Below are positions 1 to 9,910 of a stretch of 64,000 nt of DNA, piece by piece. The notes under the pieces are model-generated. The model did not search any database, had not been told where the DNA came from, and was given only the letters and a program-made list of their open reading frames with translations. The position numbers and the translations under genes are program-made. Numbering within the stretch: the first letter of the stretch is position 1; each line of letters opens with the position of its first letter. Source of the stretch: Chrysoporthe austroafricana (lineage: Eukaryota; Ascomycota; Sordariomycetes; Diaporthales; Cryphonectriaceae); the NCBI GenBank assembly GCA_001051155.2, contig JYIP02000009.1, forward strand, positions 1,984,001 to 2,048,000, read 5' to 3'.

Positions 1-73
1 GCAGCTGTATGAAGCTTATTCATGGCTATATAGAAGCACGAAAGAGCCAGGGTTAGGGTGCTGGTTGCTCCGA
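1..73 (-). repeat. Truncated LTR fragment (family of the solo LTRs at 6258 and 12976)
   Basis: Read on the minus strand, positions about 35-73 match the start region of the solo LTRs at 6258-6426 and 12976-13146: a run of 26 bases containing the CACCCTAACCCTGG core is identical to the 12976 copy, followed by a similar CTATATA segment. The outer TGTGG end is missing, since the match stops at 73. The other end leaves the window. The fragment overlaps the 3' end of the kinase gene and supplies its last codons and stop. Confidence 0.7.
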
Positions 74-796
74 CCCCTCCCCGGCTCGAATGCCAGCCAA
101 TCTGCTCGGCAGAACCTCCAGTTCCCTGCGCATCGACTCGGGACTAGCAGTCTCAAGATCTTCAAAGTCGATTAATTTCACCCCTTCCTTTGTGACGAGC
201 ATGTTGCCTCTGTGCACATCCCCATGTACAAGTCCCAGTTGGTGGAGCTTTTTCAGAGCGGCTTCGCAGGCGCTCAGGTCTTCGATAGAAGGAAGGCGTC
301 CCTCTATCTTCTCCATCAAAAAACCTTTGATGCGTCCTTGTTCTTGAATATGGGCAAGAAAGCGTGGTGCCAGTCCAGAATCCTGAAGCAACTGATATGC
401 TTTCGTCTCTCGTTCCATGAAAGGCAGCCTCCATTCGGTAACGGCAATCTTGGCAACCATTGTAGCTGGTGATGGAAGGCCGATTGGGTTGCTCGGAGGT
501 AGAACAGCTTCGAAAATCCCTGCACGCGAAACCATTGTTCCAGTATCGATCAACTCTAAAGAGTCAACCTTGGCAGGATTCCATTGACAGATTACGACAG
601 CTGGTGTTCGATTTAAATAGGAAATCTTCAAATCGCTACTGGTTTTATCTCGTGAGAGGCGAGCCACAGTCCATTCCTTTTCGTACGGAAGACGGGGTAG
701 GACATTCAAAGGCAGCAGGAGGTCGTCGATGTCGAAAGTTCCTGAGCGATGAGGAGATGTTTGACCTGGTTTCCGAACCGCATTCGGATTTCGTGA
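53..796 (-). CDS. Small protein-kinase-like (lipopolysaccharide-kinase/RIO-type fold) protein, 5' end missing
   Basis: The open frame runs from an in-frame stop just above 796 down to TAG/TAA-type termination at 53. A lysine in an AK dipeptide followed by an ERET helix glutamate resembles the small lobe. HGDVHRGNML is a clear catalytic loop (HxDxxxxN) and IDFED occupies the DFG position. The upstream stretch FDIDDLLLPLNVLPRLPYEK fits an N-terminal segment that I recall as common in fungal proteins of this kind. No ATG lies between 796 and this segment, so the start codon must be in an upstream exon that I could not locate, with possible acceptors near 772 and 740. The last codons (SEQPAP-stop) come from an LTR fragment, so the native C-terminus has been replaced or shortened. 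Substrate unknown; it may be a pseudogene. Confidence 0.6.
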   Translation of the reverse strand, partial: SRNPNAVRKPGQTSPHRSGTFDIDDLLLPLNVLPRLPYEKEWTVARLSRDKTSSDLKISYLNRTPAVVICQWNPAKVDSLELIDTGTMVSRAGIFEAVLPPSNPIGLPSPATMVAKIAVTEWRLPFMERETKAYQLLQDSGLAPRFLAHIQEQGRIKGFLMEKIEGRLPSIEDLSACEAALKKLHQLGLVHGDVHRGNMLVTKEGVKLIDFEDLETASPESMRRELEVLPSRLAGIRAGEGSEQPAP

Positions 797-2120
797 TCAC
801 AAGGTCCCTGTTCTAGTAAAACTAGGGACAGCACGACTGGCTCGATTGGCGGCTCGACTGGCGGTTCCCTTTGGCGGCTCCGGGGGAGGCTCCTTTGGCT
901 GCTCCGTTGGCGGCCCTGCAGCGTTATCGCCGAACATTGTCGCCATTGAGTGTCTCACTATATGTCGTTAGTGGCTGTATGTTAAGGAAAGTCAAACTTG
1001 CAAAAAGGACATGCACCTACTTGCCTTTTTCGTTTCTCCTGCTGAGAAGAATTGTATTCGGATGTTAGAGGAGCACTTCAGCTTTGATTGGAAATCGAGA
1101 TCGCTACCAAGCCTCTCGACGTAGGAGCTTGCCTGAGTTCTTCTTTAACCCTTTCAGTATTGCAGCCCTGGAAACGAAGCGTGCGCCCAATGAGTGACAT
1201 CGTAGTGGACCTCAGCTCAAAAATCGGACGGTGTACGATTCATTTGCACCTGCTCGGCTAGCTGTTGCTGCTGACAGCTGAAGATTCCCTGGGACCCGGG
1301 GCAGGATTGTGTTTCTTGTTGAGTTCCTTATAGATATGCATACGGAGTACAATGTCTAGGAGTAATGCTATGGATTTGAAACGTTCAATTTTAGTTTTAG
1401 ATCGTTAGAGGTCTTACATTGTACCCCAAAAGAATTTCTAAGCTTTATCTTGACATATGTAGCGGCATTCCCCTTATGATTTTTTAATTCCCCGGTTGCG
1501 GGGGCCCCTTGTCAGATTTCGAAATGGACCGGAGCATAAACTTCAGGGCGGCTGTGGCAGAGTGGCGCAGTTCAGAAGGTGAAAGTACCTGCCATGCTAC
1601 GAGATGCCATACATCTACAGTGTACATACGAAGTAGTAAATTATCTACGTTTTGCCAGAGCTGATAAGCAAACTGGGGCTCGCGTGCGCATTTCAAGCAA
1701 CGGTCCAGCCAAATCGCGGTGCACAGTGGAGGTAGTTCGAGTCAACGGCCGTCGATGCCTGCAAGCACACAGTCTCGCGGTTGATATCTCCTCCTGATAC
1801 TCTGCTGTCAGCCAGCATCATTATTGCAGTGTCAGGTCGGAAAACCACTGAAACTGTTTGACGGGGTTCTCTAACATGTAGCCCGTTAGTAAGTAATTGC
1901 TGCACTACATGCTCATAGCAACGCTGCGAGAAGCACGTATGGGTCCGGCTGCACCGCGATCCACAAAACAATTCTAGTGTTACAGCACACCCATACCGCG
2001 ACAGTAGAACGATACCGATTTCCATCAGCCTATCCTAACCGTCAATGGTGGAGGTGCGAGAGCGAGATTGTGGAGATGGTATATCACAAGGCGTTTAAGG
2101 GTCGACAAGACTCATGAACT
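797..2120. other. Intergenic stretch with no supported gene
   Basis: Only short, compositionally unremarkable frames occur on either strand. A perfect A-box-like string at about 1554 and a B-box-like string near 1731 are too far apart for a tRNA. I see nothing that can be named. Confidence 0.6.
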
Positions 2121-2128
2121 TATAAATC
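2121..2128 (+). promoter_or_regulatory. TATA box of the cysteine-rich peptide gene
   Basis: TATAAATC lies 147 bp upstream of the ATG at 2268, in a leader that continues into a pyrimidine-rich CTCAGCCT repeat. A well-placed TATA element is typical of inducible, highly expressed secreted-peptide genes in fungi. The functional call is an inference. Confidence 0.5.
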
Positions 2129-2194
2129 GTCCCGTGTTCTCTTCGAAATTATTCTTATTCCAGTCAACCACACAAGTCTCATCAGCATTTTCCA

Positions 2195-2229
2195 TCTCAG
2201 CCTCTCAGCCTCTCAGCCTCTCAGCCTCT
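2195..2229 (+). repeat. Short tandem repeat (CTCAGCCT)n in the 5' leader
   Basis: About four and a half copies of an 8-bp unit CTCAGCCT lie directly upstream of the cysteine-rich peptide gene, within its probable 5' untranslated region. The tract is prone to length change by slippage. Confidence 0.8.
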
Positions 2230-2267
2230 AATCTTTCGCGATCCGATTGAATTAACAAATCGCCAAA

Positions 2268-2489
2268 ATGCAGTTCTTCTCCATCATCGCTGTCATCGCC
2301 GCCATTGCTGGCTCTGCTGTCGCCACCGTACGTCCCCAACGAAAAGCCTGACCATGCCAGAGAAGACACGCTAACCCTACTCAGTGCGACACCGCTTGCA
2401 AGGATGCCTGCTACAACAAATATGGTGGCTCGGATGGTGTTGCTGTCGGCGTCCAGGCCATCGAATGCGCCGCTGCCTGTGGCTGCTAA
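2268..2489 (+). CDS. Small secreted cysteine-rich peptide (54 residues, two exons)
   Basis: Exons are 2268-2327 and 2385-2489. The 57-bp intron has donor GTACGT, a CTAAC branch site and a TCAG acceptor. The start has good context (CGCCAAAATG). Exon 1 encodes a 20-residue hydrophobic signal peptide starting MQFFSII and ending in an AVA cleavage site. Exon 2 encodes the mature peptide of about 35 residues with six cysteines at 21, 25, 29, 48, 52 and 54, spaced C-x3-C-x3-C-x18-C-x3-C-x-C. The protein is predicted to be exported with three disulfides. The C-x3-C and C-x-C spacing recalls cysteine-stabilised folds of defensin-like or alpha-hairpin peptides, but I recognise no named family. Candidate roles are antimicrobial peptide, effector or signalling peptide; the sequence does not decide among them. 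The exon border falls exactly between signal peptide and mature domain. It has no gene neighbour within 2 kb downstream. Confidence 0.75.
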
Positions 2490-5400
2490 ACTCACTTCTG
2501 TTCCCAGCCCCCAGGGGCCGACAATACGAAGACCATGGGAGCGTGCATGGAACTTCTCTCTGAGTGGACAACTTTTATTTGATGAATTTGATGGCCAGGA
2601 AGGGGAAGGCGGTGATCTTGACAATTACTGGGGCAGATCCTGACAAGAACCGATGGCACGCGGACTCTACTATCCATAACGGATTTATACCTGTACATCG
2701 CTTTGTAAATGGATAGCTTCAAAACCTCTTCCACCATCTCCAACCATCTGCATTGATTTGCCGTGTGATCTCTCCTTGAGGATGTCACATTGGGGTTCGG
2801 ATACAAGACGTCTAGTGACGCTTTATTTCATGGCAACATATCAAAAAGTGGCAATCAAAAATATTCGAAAACATCGCATTCGCTTCGTCTCAGCCTCAAG
2901 ATTGGTAAAAGAGTGTGGTTGAATCTTAGTCTCTGGATCTATCTTCTGAAGAGCTATCAGTATACTTGTATCCTGGATGCTTGTCTTGGATCTCTCCTGG
3001 TGGTTATCGCCATTGCCGTTTCGCTGTGGGCCTGTCTCGGCCGGGCCCCTGAACCTTGCCAATGAGAAATCAACCGATTGCACATGCATGCTAGACTGCC
3101 CGAATTTTAGATGTCTTGCTATTGGGTCTGCACACAGTTATGCGCTTCTAGGCCACTTCTCCAGCATTGAGTTGGTTGTGTGGTAAGCGCATCATTCAGG
3201 TACTTATACGTAGCTACTAAGTAGCTGCGTTATACAAACATTGAGCAAGGCGAAGTGAGGAAGGATACGTGCGGAGGATCTCATGCGAGACCGAAAACTC
3301 TAAATTCTCCATATCCTCAAAGCTCTTTGTAGCGTTCTTGGCAAGATACGCGATCTGTGAGCTCAAACACCTTTGCGATCCATGCATGTCCACGTGAGCG
3401 CGATGCTCACGGACGATATGTTCTCATTCCGCCATACATTGCTTCAAAAGTGTTGTTCAACGGCGCAGCGCAGCTCACATTTGTTGACTGTTACGGCAAG
3501 GGGTGCCAGTGTAGGGAGATCCACTTCTCTGCCCATCTTTTGCCCAGGGGTATTCTCTATTGACTCCACACCTCCAGCTCCCACAACAGTCATCTGTGCC
3601 GACCTAGGCTGCCAAGTTTTGTGCTCGACTTCTTTCCAGCTTTTTGTCCGGGGTTGGGGGTGGGGGTCACTCTCGAAATGCCGTCTGGATCTCTTTTAGT
3701 ACAAGGCTCACGACAGGCCACATGCACCACGCGGCTTTCCTGGGACACTGTCGACAGTGTAAGCAGGAACAGCTCCTTGTGATGGGAGGCCAGGTGACGA
3801 AAGTCAACAAAGAGCTAACCGAGCGAGCGGTAGCTGCTGGGAAAGCAGCTAAAGGGAGGGGGAAAAATGAGGGAACTGTTCATCATTATATGGCGGTCAA
3901 ACTATCTGTGCAGTATCCAAGCAGAAAGTACCCGGATGATGGGCAGTTACCCCCCCTTTTTTTTTAAACTTTTTTTTTTTAACTTTTTTTTTGTTTACTC
4001 CTTTATGTATATCTCATCCCCTCAATCCAGCGCCACAGCTTACTGTCCTCCCACAACTTCTCAATGGTCGGTTCGTGTGTCTCACTGACGCGGCTGGTCG
4101 TTGAGCGGCTGGTTGTCGTGCGGCTGATCGGTCTCTGGGATAGGATGGTTTGGACACCATCTGAACGACACACTGTGGGTAACCGTGTTGATGCGAGAAC
4201 ATGTCCTCTGGAGTCTCTGGCGCTCATGACATGGGAAGAACCTTGTCACATCCTGGCAGCCGCAGGCATAAACGCTAACGAGAACTGTGCACATTGTAGA
4301 CTGACAGAATATGATAAATTAGAGCGAGCTTGAATAGAGCTTGAATAGCGGGATAAATCCTCTCTTACAATGCTGAACAGTCTAATGATTTGTACAGGTT
4401 TCCCGGTGATAGATTCAAATGACGAATGAGGACAGCTATTGAGACCTCCGGTGTTAGTTGGTACTCTGCATGAATGAAGACTGAAAGGCTGTACTTACGC
4501 TATCGAAAGCTCGAGCGTTGATAGACAAACAACAAGTGAAGACAAGCGAAGACAGTTGATGAGAGCTTGACTGTTAGTAAGTGGTCAGTACAAACAACAA
4601 ATGAAGATAAGTAACAGTGCGCTTACGCTGTTGACAGCTTGGGCGTTAGCAGGTGTTCGGTTCGAACACTTGGGGGTCGCCGATGCAATACAGGCTGAGA
4701 ATGACTGTTTGAACCAGATGCGAAAGTTCGATATCGTCGAAACTGATGCTGATACTGTGGAGGCTGTGGGAAGAAGAGGGACTACACTACTTATGCTTGG
4801 GAATCCACGGGTTACCGACTTTTTTTTTTACCTTTTTTTTTCTCATCTCGGTGCTGATTGCAAAGTGAGGCTACAGCCTGCTACCCAGCTAGCGGCGGAG
4901 GGCATGTGGCAAAGCTAAGCTGAAGTGGCGTGAGAGGAAATACAGGCGGTGATTTGAGCATGAAACATCTTGAATGTGAGTGTTGACAACTGATCGGTCT
5001 GACCGAAGGAAAGGTGGATGACTGTCTAAAGCTCATCGGTGGCTTTTGTATCTATGAATCTTATCTCTTATTGCCAGGAACTCCTTCCCCTTCTAACCTG
5101 ATGAGTAAAGACAAGTCGAGCCATCGGCCCCACCGAAACGTAGACGTCATGGAGCTGAGAGTGTTTGGCTTGCAAGAAGTGACCACGGTTTTGGGGGCAC
5201 CACAGAGCACAGAGGCTCATGATAGGGTCAAAACAGCCATTTTTGCAACTGTAAGGACTCTGAGACCAGTGACCCCGGAGAGACGGCAAGTAAATTGCGA
5301 GACATGTGACTGTTGACTTCCAGCTGCTGTATAGGTAGGCGTTGGGTTAGGGGAGGATCTGTAAATGATTTGACATAGAAGGCGGTGAAGAGGTCATCTT

Positions 5401-6252
5401 GACTAGCTACCATGATGACGGAATTTTATTAATCAGAATGTGAGTCCGTATTGAATGCTAGCTGCGGCGCAAGCGGGCGTTAGGTCAGGGCAAGGTCTCC
5501 AGAGGATGTTGCAATGGCTTAAGGCAGAGCTAAAATAGCTTCTTTGCACAAAAGTTGCACAAAGCCGATTGACTCCGAGAGGCAGTGCATAAGATAGTGG
5601 AAGTCCATTGATCAGAATGTAGGTCTGTATTGAATTCTAGCTGCTGTGCAGGCAGGTTGTTGGGACAGGGGGTAACAAAGCATCAAACCAGCTACTCTGT
5701 CACTACAAGGACTTCGCAAGATCAGTAACCCTGCAGGGGCGTAATTAGGGAATAAACAGCTCGACTGGCTAGCTGCACATAACAGGGTTGCGAATTGATC
5801 AGATCTCAGAGCTGAGAGCAGATACAGGCGAACCGTCAGTTATGCCGAAACCTGGGCGTTATAGAACATTTCGAATATGAAAGCCGAGAATTCCCAACTG
5901 AAGGAGACACGGACAACTGTCTCAAGCTTGTCCCTGTCCATACGAAAACACAGTCGAATGGTCGGTCTCGCCGAAGCCTGGACGTCATAAACTTGAGGGT
6001 GTTTTGAACATACCGACACGCTTTTGCAAGAAGCGGCTCGGGAACTTTTGTAGGTATTAGAGTACTCAAGACTAAACCAGCACAACATCTTAAAACCAGC
6101 TGTAGAACTCTCAGATTACAGTCGCAGCTGGTAAGCTACGCTGACATCCGAACACCACCCCTCTCAGCAGCAGAAAAGGACAAGGCAAGTAGGTGCACTG
6201 CCAAGCCCAGTCTGACTTTTCTTCAGGCGCATTCACTAACAGCCTTCAAGCG
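2490..6252. other. Gene-free stretch with poly-T tracts and old diverged repeats
   Basis: No frame here looks coding. The stretch contains interrupted poly-T tracts at about 3951-4000 and 4821-4840 and faint repeated segments between 4480 and 6050, described separately. It may be decayed transposon sequence, but I see no recognisable transposon protein. Confidence 0.55.
5005..6050 (+). repeat. Diverged local duplication (units near 5005-5200 and 5890-6050)
   Basis: Around 5010 the text GGATGACTGTCTAAAGCTCATC is echoed near 5910 by GACAACTGTCTCAAGCTTGTCC. Around 5115-5180 a segment with CCGAAACGTAGACGTCATGGAG and TTGCAAGAAG returns near 5955-6035 as CCGAAGCCTGGACGTCATAAAC and TTGCAAGAAG. Between them, two further copies of a motif (ATCAGAATGT, then GTCCGTATTGAAT or GTCTGTATTGAAT, then CTAGCTGC) occur near 5432 and 5611. 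The copies are too diverged for exact borders. Confidence 0.5.
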
Positions 6253-6257
6253 AAACC

Positions 6258-6426
6258 TGTGGAAAAGTAGAGCAGCCAGCACCCTAACCCTGGCATTTCT
6301 GTGCTCTATATATTTATGGCTGAGCACTATACGGCCATTTTCACTCTCTTTTGTAGTAGATAAATTTCTATCTCAACACTCATTTATTCTTTCCTATGCT
6401 CAATATTAGGTGCCTGTTTCGCCACA
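6258..6426 (+). mobile_element. Solo LTR, 169 bp (family 2), TSD AAACC
   Basis: The sequence begins TGTGG and ends CCACA, and is flanked on both sides by AAACC (6253-6257 and 6427-6431), a 5-bp target-site duplication. It carries a TATATATTTAT promoter-like element. A second copy lies inverted at 12976-13146 with its own duplication. No internal retrotransposon sequence remains, so this is a recombined solo LTR. Confidence 0.9.
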
Positions 6427-6431
6427 AAACC

Positions 6432-7066
6432 ACGTGTTTGCGGGACTTGCGGTGAACGACATCCGGCATCCACAATGCGCGTCTTCATGCATCTAGGTAC
6501 GGAACGAATATCATAATGCAGGAATACGAATACGTATAATCCGAGATAGAAACGAAAAGTATTATACGTGTTAATGGTTTATTTCGCCCTCATATTGCCG
6601 CTGAAAGTCAATATGGGTCTGCAGATGACAGATATTGCCGGGCAGAGCGCCTTCACTCGGTGATACCGACTTGGATTGGTGTCAGGTCCTCGTAGCAAAG
6701 ACAAAGTGACGACGCTTAAGGGTGGCCGCCAAAATAGCGAACTCAGAACAACGATGTTGAAGCCTGAACAATCAAGTCGGGGGAGGGGGATGGAGCGGTA
6801 TATTATCCGACGTACACAGACTATGCGGTCCTGCATAGTGACGGCGGCCGACGAGGTAGGATTCAGAATGACAGGGAGAAAGATTCTTATTTTTCTCAAA
6901 ATCTAGTCTGGGTAGACTAGAGACATATTTATCCTCGGCTGCGGGACTGCTCAGCAGCTTAATTCAAGTAGCACACACTGTCCACTAGCACCGGCACAAT
7001 ACAGATTTTTTCCCCTTCTTCTCCTTTTGAATGGAAAGACTTCTTTTCAAATATGATATTAAACAA
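6432..7066. other. Intergenic, no supported gene
   Basis: This stretch holds the 3' flank of the alkylsulfatase gene. It includes a short T-rich stretch (about 7004-7030) just past its stop. No coding frame is convincing. Confidence 0.5.
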
Positions 7067-9183
7067 CTATAGTTGCGCTGGGCCACGCACAGAGTTTGTC
7101 GGAACAGACGTCAAATCTAACAACTCACGAATAACACTGATGTTTCCGTCTTGTTTCCCAACTTCTACATCCTTACCGCGTAAGATGTCCAACAACTGTA
7201 GTCGAGTGAGCGCTATAAATAAGTCTGGCTGACTCTTAGAGCCTTCCTGATCCCCTGAAGCTATCTGAGTTCGGATGAGACGAGGAGTCAGAACACCGTT
7301 GCTCATGATCAGCATCCACCTCTCATCAGCATCAGTGACCTCAAACTCGATGGTGAGTGACTTGCAGGCAGCCCTCTCTCCATCTAGTTGCACTGACAGG
7401 ACCTCAAACCATTGCCCAATACTGAGCTGAGGCCCCAATGAGGTCCTGCCTCCAGCAACCATGCCAGTGCCTTTTCCAGTCCTGAGCACCTGAGCGCCGG
7501 TCAGATAGAAGTTACGCCAGACGGCGTTTTCTGCTCCGAAACCCAGATTCTCATACGCTGTAGCCAACAGACTCTTAGATCTAGAGTTCTCAGGACATGC
7601 GGCGACGGCATGAGCAAGGAGCGTCGCCGCGAAGCGATTATCTCCCCTGTCAATGAACTGCTCGGCCTTGTCGCACAACGTGTCAACTCCTCCCATACAC
7701 TCCACATACCTTTGACCTTCCTCAGCGGGCGGATACTGCCATAAATGAGCCGGATTTCCATCAAACCAGGTCATATACTTTTGGTAAATGCCCTGCACAA
7801 ATCAGTTAATTTGGTGACTGGATTAAACAATGTCGTCGAAATTGTTATGGGCCTAACAAACCTTCACATTGTGGCTCACTGATCCGTAGTATCCTTGACA
7901 ATGCCATGCAGCTGAAATGGCGGGAGGCATTCGGATCCGCTCCGCAATCTCAACTCCAGTCATACCTAACCACGTAGTATATAGTTAGCGTGGACATGGA
8001 GTAGGAGTGGTGGCGCCTTGGTGAGAAGGACTTACCAAGATTCATCATGCGAATAGTTTGGTCGTGGAGGTATCCGTACATGTCTCTCTGTTCAGATAAC
8101 CTGGCGGTGAGATCTACATTTCCCCACGTCGGCCAGTTATGGCTCCCAAAGACCACCTCGCAATCGCCACAGAACAGCATGATCGCCTCATCGAGATAGA
8201 TGGACCATGCCTTGGCGTCTCGGACTTGAGCACCACGAAGAGTTACCTAGATACACATGAAGAATTTAGCGAAAGACCTCAACTCTCTTTGTTTGAAACG
8301 CAAGCTGGTGCGGTATGTATCGACTTACAATGTTGTGCATACAATTCGTGGCTGTCTCCGGCACACACAATGCCTTGAAGTCCGGAAAGTAGAAGTTAAT
8401 TTCCGCCGGGGCTTCAGTCCCTGGAACCATCTGGAACACAATACGAACGCCATCGACCATGTGCTCCTCTCCAGTCTTTTGGATCAGGATGCTAGGTGGT
8501 ATGAGTGATGTTGAACCAGTGCTGGACCCCATCCCCAAGCCAACTCCAATCTGCCCTTTCGGGCCTCGCCGCATTGCTGGACCTGCCAGTACACTCTCAC
8601 TCACGATGGCCTCCATAAACCCTTCCGGCGCAAAGATAGGCACCTTCGTATCCTCCGTAACAACGCCTCGGGCTCCCATGTAGTGGTCCCCGTGCGAGTG
8701 GGAATAGATCATGCCGGTAACGGGCTTCCCCTTGCCACGATGCGCTTGGTAGAGTCCCAATGCCGCAGCAGCGCACTCGCATGAGATAAGAGGATCGATG
8801 ATGATGATTCCCTCCTTACCCTCGACAATGGTGATGTTGGAGAGGTCCAAGGCGCGGACCTGATAGATACCTGGAACGACCTCGAACAGACCTTGTTTCG
8901 AATTGAGTTGAGCCTGCCTCCATAATTTGGGGTTGGCAGTTGGTGGGCATTCACCCTCAACGAATGCGTACTCATCGATATCCCACACCCTGTTTCCTTC
9001 ACCGTTTGCGATCACTCCTGGAACCAGTGCCGCTACGAAGCCTCTTGTGGCTTCCTCGAAATCCCGTTTATCATCGAAGGATGGTTCGTACGACATGCTG
9101 ACCTCGGCAGGATCCTCCCTTATCGTGGCGCGAGAAGTAGGCTTATTCAGTTGGGAAACAAGCTCTGGGATAGTGCGCGACAC
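7067..9183 (-). CDS. Alkylsulfatase (class III, metallo-beta-lactamase fold), BDS1/SdsA1 type
   Basis: Exons in transcript order: 9183-8329, 8246-8036, 7965-7862 and 7792-7067, joined by introns of 82, 70 and 69 bp. Together they encode 631 residues in one intact frame. The enzyme is expected to hydrolyse primary alkyl sulfate esters such as dodecyl sulfate to alcohol and sulfate with a binuclear zinc centre. The zinc motif is SHSHGDH at residues 161-167 (HxHxDH). Exon 2 holds the helical dimerisation region (GSHNWPTWGN) and exon 3 the YYGSVSHNVK segment. The C-terminal part, from about residue 500, is the SCP2-like lipid-binding domain. No signal peptide is visible. The family usually starts with MS, but here the matching codon at 9183 is GTG, a TAA lies four codons upstream, and the first in-frame ATG is codon 30. 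The annotated start is therefore homology-based and may be lost. The gene is transcribed divergently from an MFS transporter, which suggests a sulfur-scavenging pair. Confidence 0.9.
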
Positions 9184-9910
9184 GTTTCCTTAAATTGACG
9201 TTACCTTGCTGTGCGTGTGCGATGCACATGCGTTCACAATCAGTATCCACCTCTGTTAGTGCTTGCCGGATGGAGGTCTCCGAAAGCCGCGCCGCTAGGA
9301 ACTTCAACATTTTGTGATGGCTCGAAGAACGAATATAGCATTTCGCAGAGAAATCTTTCTTGTTGAGTAGTCTGTTACGGTCAAATGAGACAGCGCAGAA
9401 AATCAGCATCTATGGCTTCTCAGATTGATGCTGCGGTGATACTAGACTTGGATACAATGGTGAACGTAGTCCTCTCTCTACCACTAGCGGCTTTTGGAGA
9501 GACAATTTTCGGCATGACGAAAGGGGGTAGCCGGGCCCGCTCAATGAGCGGCCTACCTAGTACTGGCCTAGCAGCATAGCAATGATATAAATTCTGGGAA
9601 TTGCGTGATGCCGACAAACATGTCGTGATGCCGGGTGCCCGTAATTGCGCAATGCCGGTTCCGATATACGCCATAATCGGCGGACCCCGACAAACACGGT
9701 CTAGGTTGACTACATAGCACTGCAGTGGTCTATTGATGCCACTCAGACTATATGCGATCAGCTATCTCCCGTTTCAAAGCATCCGGATTCGATGAAAACG
9801 TGACTGAAGTCTTACTGCGTAGCTTTACGGTTGTATTGTTGACATTCGGATGTCCGTAGCTACCTAGGTAGTCTCAAGTGTCCTTCTATTGATCTTTTGG
9901 TACCCCGGGG
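9184..9910. promoter_or_regulatory. Shared divergent promoter between alkylsulfatase and transporter
   Basis: This 727-bp non-coding interval separates the starts of two oppositely transcribed genes, an arrangement that favours joint control. I found no binding site that I can assign with confidence. If the pair is part of sulfur scavenging, binding sites for a Cys-3/MetR-type bZIP regulator would be expected here. Confidence 0.45.

Noticed and set aside
1549..1745. tRNA-like or SINE-like A-box (near 1554) and B-box (near 1731)
   Set aside because: The boxes match consensus well, but they are about 180 bp apart and no cloverleaf can be drawn.
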